From JADJXM01 sp937967285 (lineage in GTDB: Bacteria > Acidobacteriota > Blastocatellia > RBC074): a DNA stretch of 64,000 nt. The stretch lies in the NCBI GenBank assembly GCA_050249535.1, contig JBFWQI010000016.1, positions 62,001-126,000 of the forward strand, written 5' to 3'. The position numbers and the translations under genes were made by a program. Under the pieces are notes generated by a model that ran no database searches, was not told the DNA's origin, and saw only the letters and a program-made list of their open reading frames with translations. Shown piece after piece: positions 56,685 to 64,000 of this stretch (position 1 is the stretch's first letter; each line of letters begins with the position of its first letter).

Positions 56685-57527
56685 ATGTCGCGGAAATTCA
56701 TGGTGGTACCACTGTTGATCATCGTATTGCTGGCGCTTGGTGTAGCGATCACGCCTCAGGGCCGCAACATGACGGGAAGACTGGTGAGCTGGTGGCGGGG
56801 AGCCGACGACAAGGCCGTCACGGACAATGTCAGGTCAGCGTTCGCTCTCTCGAAGAGGCTCTCGGCGTATGCGATCGAGGTTTCGACCAGCGGGGGAGTG
56901 GTGGCGCTGACAGGTCAGGTGCCGACAGAGATCGACAAGGAGCTGGCGGGAACCGTCGCACGAGACGTGCCCGGCGTTCAGACCGTCGACAACCAGCTGC
57001 AGGTACAGCCGGGTCTCAAGCCGTCCGAGGCAAGTGTCAGGGAGGGGATGCGCATCAGCGATCTCGAAATCCGGGCCAATCTCAGCGAGCAGCTTCTGGC
57101 GAGCGAGGCTCTCAAGGGGCAGAACCTGCAGGTCAGCGTCGAAAACAGAATCGTCACCCTCAATGGCCAGGTGGATAACCCTGTTCAGAAGGCGGGCGCC
57201 GAGCAGCTGGCGCGCAGCCTGAGCAATGTCGTCGACGTGGTCAACAATCTCAAGGTCGCAAACCCCGCGGCCGGCCAGAACGAGACCCCAGGAGCTCCGG
57301 GCGTCTCCCGCGACATGGACCTCTCAAATCGCGTGCTCTTCGCCCTCTTTCAGGCGCGCGAGGATTTCGCCGACGTCGGAACCATCAAAGCGGCAAGCCG
57401 CGACGGCGCCGTTGTCCTGACCGGCGCCGTCGTCTCACGGGCTGAAAGAGCCCTCGCCGAACGCATCGCCAGAGATGTCGAGGGAGTTAAAAGCGTCAGC
57501 AATCAGTTGAGCGTCTCGCAGAAATAA
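56685..57527 (+). CDS. Membrane-anchored protein with three BON domains
   Basis: A 280-residue protein with one N-terminal membrane helix (about 5-23) and three BON domains (about 45-115, 128-195, 215-280). Each has the hallmark VxLxGxV...A......A.xVxGVxxVxNxL, for example GGVVALTGQVPTEIDKELAG. BON domains bind membranes or potassium-linked partners; tandem exported forms occur in envelope-stability proteins. GGAGGAGACGG lies before the ATG at 56685. It converges on the LolA-like gene across a CACGAAG-type repeat. Confidence 0.88.
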   Translation: MSRKFMVVPLLIIVLLALGVAITPQGRNMTGRLVSWWRGADDKAVTDNVRSAFALSKRLSAYAIEVSTSGGVVALTGQVPTEIDKELAGTVARDVPGVQTVDNQLQVQPGLKPSEASVREGMRISDLEIRANLSEQLLASEALKGQNLQVSVENRIVTLNGQVDNPVQKAGAEQLARSLSNVVDVVNNLKVANPAAGQNETPGAPGVSRDMDLSNRVLFALFQAREDFADVGTIKAASRDGAVVLTGAVVSRAERALAERIARDVEGVKSVSNQLSVSQK

Positions 57528-57550
57528 CCGGAACTGTCCGTTTACACGAT

Positions 57551-57675
57551 TTTTTTATCCACGAAGTCACACGAAGAAAACACGAAGACTGATCCCGGCA
57601 ATCGAGACATCGTCCCATGATCCGGAGATTCAGGACCATTTCGTGTTTTCTTCGTGTTCCTTCGTGGATAAAAAA
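57551..57675. repeat. CACGAAG-type inverted-repeat element between two converging genes
   Basis: TTTTTTATCCACGAAG... (57551-57587) is opposed by ...CTTCGTGGATAAAAAA (57640-57675), with repeated CACGAAG units and ENACAC-type spacers in both arms. The 52-bp core has no evident relatives here. The element abuts the TAG stop of the LolA-like gene (57676-57678) and could be a bidirectional terminator, since T-runs flank both ends. Confidence 0.82.
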
Positions 57676-58497
57676 CTAAAGTCCGGGAGGTGGCTCTGAT
57701 GGTTTGATGTTGTTCTCGGCCTTGAAGTCCTTCTCCTCGAGCTGGACGTTGAAGACTGCCTCGACCACCGTCCGTTCCTCGATCAGCTTGCCGTTCTGAA
57801 AAACCATCGTCGAATAAGGAATGAGGGCGTTCTGAATGGCGCGGAAGTCCTTGAAGTAGATCCTGTACTTGACCGGTTCGGCTTCCGGCGACGGGCGCTC
57901 TTCGTAGTTGAGATAGATGATGCGGTAGGTGCGGCGGCTGATCTCGAATCTGGTCCTGCTGCCGTCAGGCAGGATCATATCGACGATGTCCAGATCGAGC
58001 GTTCCCAGTTTGGTGCTTCCGGCGTACTCGAGCTTTGCATTGTTCTGCTTGTAGCGGAGCAGCGCCTCGAAACCGTGAGCGTGACTGGACTTGAACGGGA
58101 TGACCTCGTTCTCGCCGGGTTTGCGGACCTCGCCGTTGAAGACGCTCCAGATCTCCTTGCCGTCATAGCCGATCGTATAGTTAGTGCCGGGCAGTTCCAG
58201 GTCGACGAGGCGAAGGTCTTCGCTCATCTTCTCATTGCGGAGGAATTTGACGACGGATTTCCCCTCTCGCGTCCCGTCCGGCGAGATGAACTTGACCAGT
58301 GATCGCAGGATCCCGTTCTTCTGCACGGAGTAGAGCCCGTAGATGATGATCGATCTGGTGACGATCTCCTCCGGGTCGGGATCCTTTGCTGCCATGGGAT
58401 TTCCATTGCCGATAACGGGGCTGATCGCGGCAAGGATCACCAGAATCCCGGTTATGAGGGCTATTTTCAGTCGAGCGGATGCTTTCTTAACGGCCAT
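57676..58497 (-). CDS. Exported LolA-like outer membrane lipoprotein-sorting protein
   Basis: About 273 residues with an N-terminal signal or anchor helix (IALITGILVILAAISPVIG). The body has the LolA/LolB-like beta pattern of the outer membrane lipoprotein-sorting family: SIIIYGLYSVQKNG, then GYDGKEIWS, then LDLDIVDMILPDGSRTRFEISRRT-like strands and a late YSTMVFQNGKLIEE. A start at ATG 58497 or GTG 58509 is possible. Its role, perhaps lipid or lipoprotein traffic, is inferred from fold only. Confidence 0.75.
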   Translation of the reverse strand: MAVKKASARLKIALITGILVILAAISPVIGNGNPMAAKDPDPEEIVTRSIIIYGLYSVQKNGILRSLVKFISPDGTREGKSVVKFLRNEKMSEDLRLVDLELPGTNYTIGYDGKEIWSVFNGEVRKPGENEVIPFKSSHAHGFEALLRYKQNNAKLEYAGSTKLGTLDLDIVDMILPDGSRTRFEISRRTYRIIYLNYEERPSPEAEPVKYRIYFKDFRAIQNALIPYSTMVFQNGKLIEERTVVEAVFNVQLEEKDFKAENNIKPSEPPPGL

Positions 58498-58706
58498 TTC
58501 AGTTGACACCTTCCACCACTAAAACTACACTTCACAGTTTACTTACAGGGAATCATAACCCACCGGGCAGTCAGTCTGCCAGTGTTTACGGGATTCGAAC
58601 ACAGGTCCGATTCCGTCATCAGGGGATTCGCCCCAGTCATCAGAACGGAGTTCCGGCCATAACTTGAAAGGAATGGACCGGAAAAACAGGCAGGAACGGA
58701 GGAAAA

Positions 58707-59747
<1,041 letters not shown>

Positions 59748-59755
59748 TCTGCATC

Positions 59756-59800
59756 AGGCGAGGCTTCCGGCGACCCCCGCCGGGAGCCTCGCCTTCCTTT
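59756..59800 (+). terminator. Intrinsic terminator after the ATP-grasp gene
   Basis: A stem of about 17 bp (AGGCGAGGCTTCCGGCG opposed by CGCCGGGAGCCTCGCCT, 59756-59794) is followed by TTCCTTT. The following YbdK-like gene therefore needs read-through or its own promoter. Confidence 0.75.
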
Positions 59801-59898
59801 CGGCCGAAACGACATTCCGCTTGCCTCGCCCTGATAAAAGCCTTACCATCCAAACTCCTGCGGTTACAAAAAAATCAGAGACAAACCTGGGAGAGCAC

Positions 59899-61168
<1,270 letters not shown>

Positions 61169-61346
61169 CTCCCCGGCCTTTGAGCGATAAAGTAAGGCTT
61201 CCTCCCCGACCCCGCGTGGCGACGAAGTGAGAGAACCCCGTAAGTCGCCGTAAATTCCATCTCAGACAGGCAATATCGCTGGCTCGAAGTTCGCGTATTT
61301 GCGGCTTCGCGCGGCACATCTCCCTGAAATTCAGACTGGTGGCACA

Positions 61347-64000
61347 ATGAGACGGTGGAGAGACATAATTCTGGCGGCGGCTGCGGTGTTGTCGTTTTCG
61401 CTGATCGTGGCGAGGTGGGTGCTGCCCGTGATGGGGTTGGCGGGCGTGGAAGGGGATCTGGTGCAGCCACTGGCGCGGAGCATGCCGGCGCTGGTGACGA
61501 TCTTCACCCTGACCGTCTTCGCGCTGGGACTGATCATGCACCGGCAGGGGCGAGCGGCCGGCGCCAACGTTCACCGTCTTGCGGATGAGGCGGGGCGGTG
61601 GGATGCGGAGCCGGTGATCGACGATCTGAGTGTGCACGTCGAAGATGAGGCGGGCGAGGATGAATCGTCCTGGGTTCTGGATGAGATCTTCGAAACCGGC
61701 CAGCCGATCGATGTTTTGCCGGAAGAACTGATCGAAGACGTCGAAACCGGGATGCCATCGACAAAGGAAGATTCATCGCGCGTATCTGTCGGTGAAAACA
61801 GCCGCATAACCGGCGACGGCAATCAGGGCACGTCGGTTATCGATCGAACCTCGAATCCGTTTGAGCGGGCCCGGCCGCATCAGTTGCCGCCGGTTCTGCC
61901 CGAGTTTTCAGGGCGCAGGTTCGAGCAGACAGAGTTGCTGGCGGCGCATACGCGCGGGAATGTCCGGATTCTGGCGCTGCTGGGAATGGGCGGAGTAGGG
62001 AAAACGACGCTGGCCGTGAGAGTGGCTCACACGCTGGCGCCGGAGTTCCCGGATGCGCGGATCTATGTCGATCTGCGCGGAGCGGGGGCGCTGCCGCTGC
62101 CGGTCGCCGATGCGCAGGCGATGATCATCAGGGCGTTTCTGCCGGCGGCGAGATTACCGGAGAACGAGGCCGATTTGAGCGGCATGTACAAATCTGTCCT
62201 CTCCGGCAAGCGTATTCTGCTGCTGCTCGACAATGCTTCCGGCGTGCAGCAGATACTTCCGCTGCTGCCGTCAGGAGACTCCCTGACGATCGTCACATCG
62301 CGTCACGATATCGAAATGAAGGATTGCTTCAGCCGTCGGCTGGATGTGCTGCCGGGGGCGGAGGCGCGCGAGATGCTGCGCCGGACGATGCCGGGCGCCG
62401 GCGACCATTCGGTCAGGCTGACGGAGCTCTGCGGACGGCTGCCGCTGGCGATTCGGCTCGCCGCCGGAGCGGTGGCCGGCACGCCTGATCTGCCTGTCGA
62501 ATCGTATGTCGAGAAGCTGGAGCGCCTTCAGAAGTCGGGTCGCGTGCTGAGGCCGATCGATGCGGTGATCGAGACCAGTTACGAACTGCTCGGCGATGAA
62601 CTGAAGAGGATGTGGCGCTCGCTCGGCGTCTTCACCGACAGTTTCGATCTGGCCGCGGCGGCTTCGCTGTGGCAGGTCAATCCGGCGCGCGCATCGGCGC
62701 TGATGGACCGTCTGCTGACCTTCAATCTGGTCGAGCGGAATAATTTATCCCGGAGATTCAGGCTCCACGATCTGATGTCGAGGTTCGCCGACGATCGTTT
62801 GACGGACGCCGAGCGTTCGAGGGCTCTTTACCGGCACTCGCGACATTATCAGAGCGTTCTGCACGAGGCCGATGCGCTCTACGAGCAGGGCGGAGACAAT
62901 CTAAAACAGGGACTGGATCTGGTCGATCTGGAATGGCACAACATCCAGGCCGGGCAGACGTGGGCGGCCATGCGGTCTGAGAACGACCGCGCGGCATGCG
63001 AGCTGTGCAATTCGTTTCCCGACGCGGGCCGGTTCGTGCTCGACCTGCGCCAGCATCCGCGGGAGCGCATCCGCTGGAGCGAGGCGGCGCTGGCGGCGTC
63101 TAAGATCCTCAGGCGGCGCAAGTCGACCGCTCGTCATCTGGCCGCGCTCGGGGCATCCTATTCGAGCCTCAGCGAGATCGAACAGTCGATCCGATGCTAC
63201 GAGCAGGCGCTCGATCTGGCGCGGGCGATACCCGACCGGCCCGGCGAGGCAGACGCTCTGAGCGGCCTCGGGACGGTCTTTTTCAACTGCGGCGATTTCG
63301 ACCGGGCGCGCGAGTATCACAACTCGATGCTGGAAATCGCGCGCCGGACGGCGGACAAAAGACGGGAAGCGGTCGGACTCGGCTACCTCGCCGAGACGAT
63401 CCTCGCCGTCGGCGAAGCCGGAAACGCGCGCGCGATCTTCGAGCATCAGCTCAAGGTGGCGCGCAGGCTCGGCGACAGGCGGACCGAGAGCTTCGCGCTC
63501 GGCGGACTCGGCCTTGCGAATCTGACTCTCGGCGACCCGCGCAAGGCGCTCGATCTGGTCAACCAGCAACTGACCATCACTCGCGAGATCGGCGACCGGC
63601 GGGGGGAGGCCGCGGCCCTCTCCTGCATCGGCAACGCGGCAGCGTCGCTCAGCCTGCATCATCAGGCGATCAAGAGCCTCGAACAGGCCCTTTCGATCGC
63701 CAGAGAGATCGTCGACAGGCGGAACGAAGCGGCGGCTCTGGGCGGTCTCGGGACGGCATATTTTCTCAACGGCGATGTCGATGTGGCGCTGCAGTTCTTC
63801 GAGCAGCAGCTCAGCCTGGCGCGTGAAACCGGTGACCGGCGCGCAGAGGCCATGGCCATGATCGGGATGGGCGAAGCCTGCAATGCCGATGATGACGCCG
63901 AACGCGCCGCCGAACTGCTCCGCGAGGCGCTGACCATCGCGCGCCGTTCCGGCGATGTCCTAGGTCAGGCCGACTCGCTCTTCGTTCTCTCACAGTCGCT
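61347..64000 (+). CDS. Membrane-anchored NB-ARC/TPR STAND ATPase (3' end outside window)
   Basis: At least 884 codons, open at the window end. Two membrane helices (about residues 7-29 and 49-67) are followed by an acidic linker (about 80-165) and an NB-ARC module: P-loop GMGGVGKTT at 213-221, Walker B RILLLLDNA at 289-297, sensor TSRHD near 316, and the GLPL-equivalent CGRLPLA at 362. TPR units of 40 residues follow from about 590, with recurrent GDRRxEAxALxGLGxAY. The NB-ARC resembles that of actinobacterial AfsR-type regulators, but the DNA-binding and BTAD domains are replaced by membrane helices. STAND ATPases switch on ligand binding; partner and signal are unknown. Confidence 0.85.
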   Translation, partial: MRRWRDIILAAAAVLSFSLIVARWVLPVMGLAGVEGDLVQPLARSMPALVTIFTLTVFALGLIMHRQGRAAGANVHRLADEAGRWDAEPVIDDLSVHVEDEAGEDESSWVLDEIFETGQPIDVLPEELIEDVETGMPSTKEDSSRVSVGENSRITGDGNQGTSVIDRTSNPFERARPHQLPPVLPEFSGRRFEQTELLAAHTRGNVRILALLGMGGVGKTTLAVRVAHTLAPEFPDARIYVDLRGAGALPLPVADAQAMIIRAFLPAARLPENEADLSGMYKSVLSGKRILLLLDNASGVQQILPLLPSGDSLTIVTSRHDIEMKDCFSRRLDVLPGAEAREMLRRTMPGAGDHSVRLTELCGRLPLAIRLAAGAVAGTPDLPVESYVEKLERLQKSGRVLRPIDAVIETSYELLGDELKRMWRSLGVFTDSFDLAAAASLWQVNPARASALMDRLLTFNLVERNNLSRRFRLHDLMSRFADDRLTDAERSRALYRHSRHYQSVLHEADALYEQGGDNLKQGLDLVDLEWHNIQAGQTWAAMRSENDRAACELCNSFPDAGRFVLDLRQHPRERIRWSEAALAASKILRRRKSTARHLAALGASYSSLSEIEQSIRCYEQALDLARAIPDRPGEADALSGLGTVFFNCGDFDRAREYHNSMLEIARRTADKRREAVGLGYLAETILAVGEAGNARAIFEHQLKVARRLGDRRTESFALGGLGLANLTLGDPRKALDLVNQQLTITREIGDRRGEAAALSCIGNAAASLSLHHQAIKSLEQALSIAREIVDRRNEAAALGGLGTAYFLNGDVDVALQFFEQQLSLARETGDRRAEAMAMIGMGEACNADDDAERAAELLREALTIARRSGDVLGQADSLFVLSQS

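Overview
The window reads like a chromosomal segment of a GC-rich (about 60%) Gram-negative bacterium, most probably an Acidobacteriota member. Supporting signs are a 1143-residue TonB-dependent receptor with an N-terminal carboxypeptidase-regulatory-like domain, a kelch protein ending in a TIGR03437-type C-terminal domain, several DUF1080 (3-keto-disaccharide hydrolase) proteins, a Ser/Thr kinase fused to TolB-like and TPR regions, and an F420-type luciferase-like oxidoreductase. No phage, plasmid, CRISPR, rRNA or transposase gene is visible. The phylum assignment is inference from gene families.

Layout. 0-3.2 kb: minus-strand sugar/glycoside genes (LmbE-like deacetylase, double DUF1080 protein, Gfo/Idh/MocA oxidoreductase). 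3.3-5.7 kb: cardiolipin-synthase-like PLD protein and EEP-family protein. 5.7-10 kb: tripartite export set (ABC ATPase, FtsX-type permease, HlyD-type adaptor). 10.4-11.6 kb: thioredoxin with zinc ribbon and a phosphoribosyltransferase. 11.6-14.3 kb: envelope-stress set (ECF sigma factor, membrane protein in the anti-sigma position, Spy/CpxP-like protein, Gly/Met-rich secreted protein). 14.5-22 kb: phosphodiesterase, two peptidoglycan enzymes, DUF1080, small membrane protein, YCII-repeat protein, amidohydrolase. 22-29 kb: carbon-storage region (PhaR, SDR, acyl-CoA ligase, phasin-like repeat protein, GNAT, wax ester synthase/DGAT, lipase). 29-38 kb: TonB receptor, kinase, TlpA-like thioredoxin, kelch protein, tRNA-Lys. 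38-45 kb: Flp pilin, FolD, CoaE, aldo/keto reductase, a candidate structured RNA with its own promoter and terminator, MFS exporter. 45-56 kb: one-direction block with a sensor kinase and sigma-54 response regulator followed by a nearly complete reductive pyrimidine catabolic pathway (aminotransferase, dihydropyrimidinase, NCS1 permease, beta-ureidopropionase, LLM oxidoreductase, (methyl)malonate-semialdehyde dehydrogenase). 56.6-61 kb: BON-domain protein, LolA-like protein, and a pair of amide-bond ligases (ATP-grasp with histone-like tail plus YbdK/GCS2). 61.3 kb to the edge: a membrane-anchored NB-ARC/TPR STAND ATPase, cut by the window end.

The most striking feature is not a gene. About 20 intergenic loci are filled by composite repeat elements: arrays of a short unit (GTAGGCA, GTAGAAA, ACAGGATT-like, CGCCAAG-like, CGCAAAGG-like, CACGAAG-like, GAGTGCGG-like, AAATGGAAAATGGC), in most cases as two opposed arms around a core of 30-75 bp. 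In three families the core is conserved between distant copies, so these are dispersed elements and not only local slippage. They abut gene ends, and in six cases the TAG inside the array is the gene's actual stop codon. Some carry a shared outer border motif, GTAACTRCTCAGCC. No encoded mobilising enzyme is in the window.
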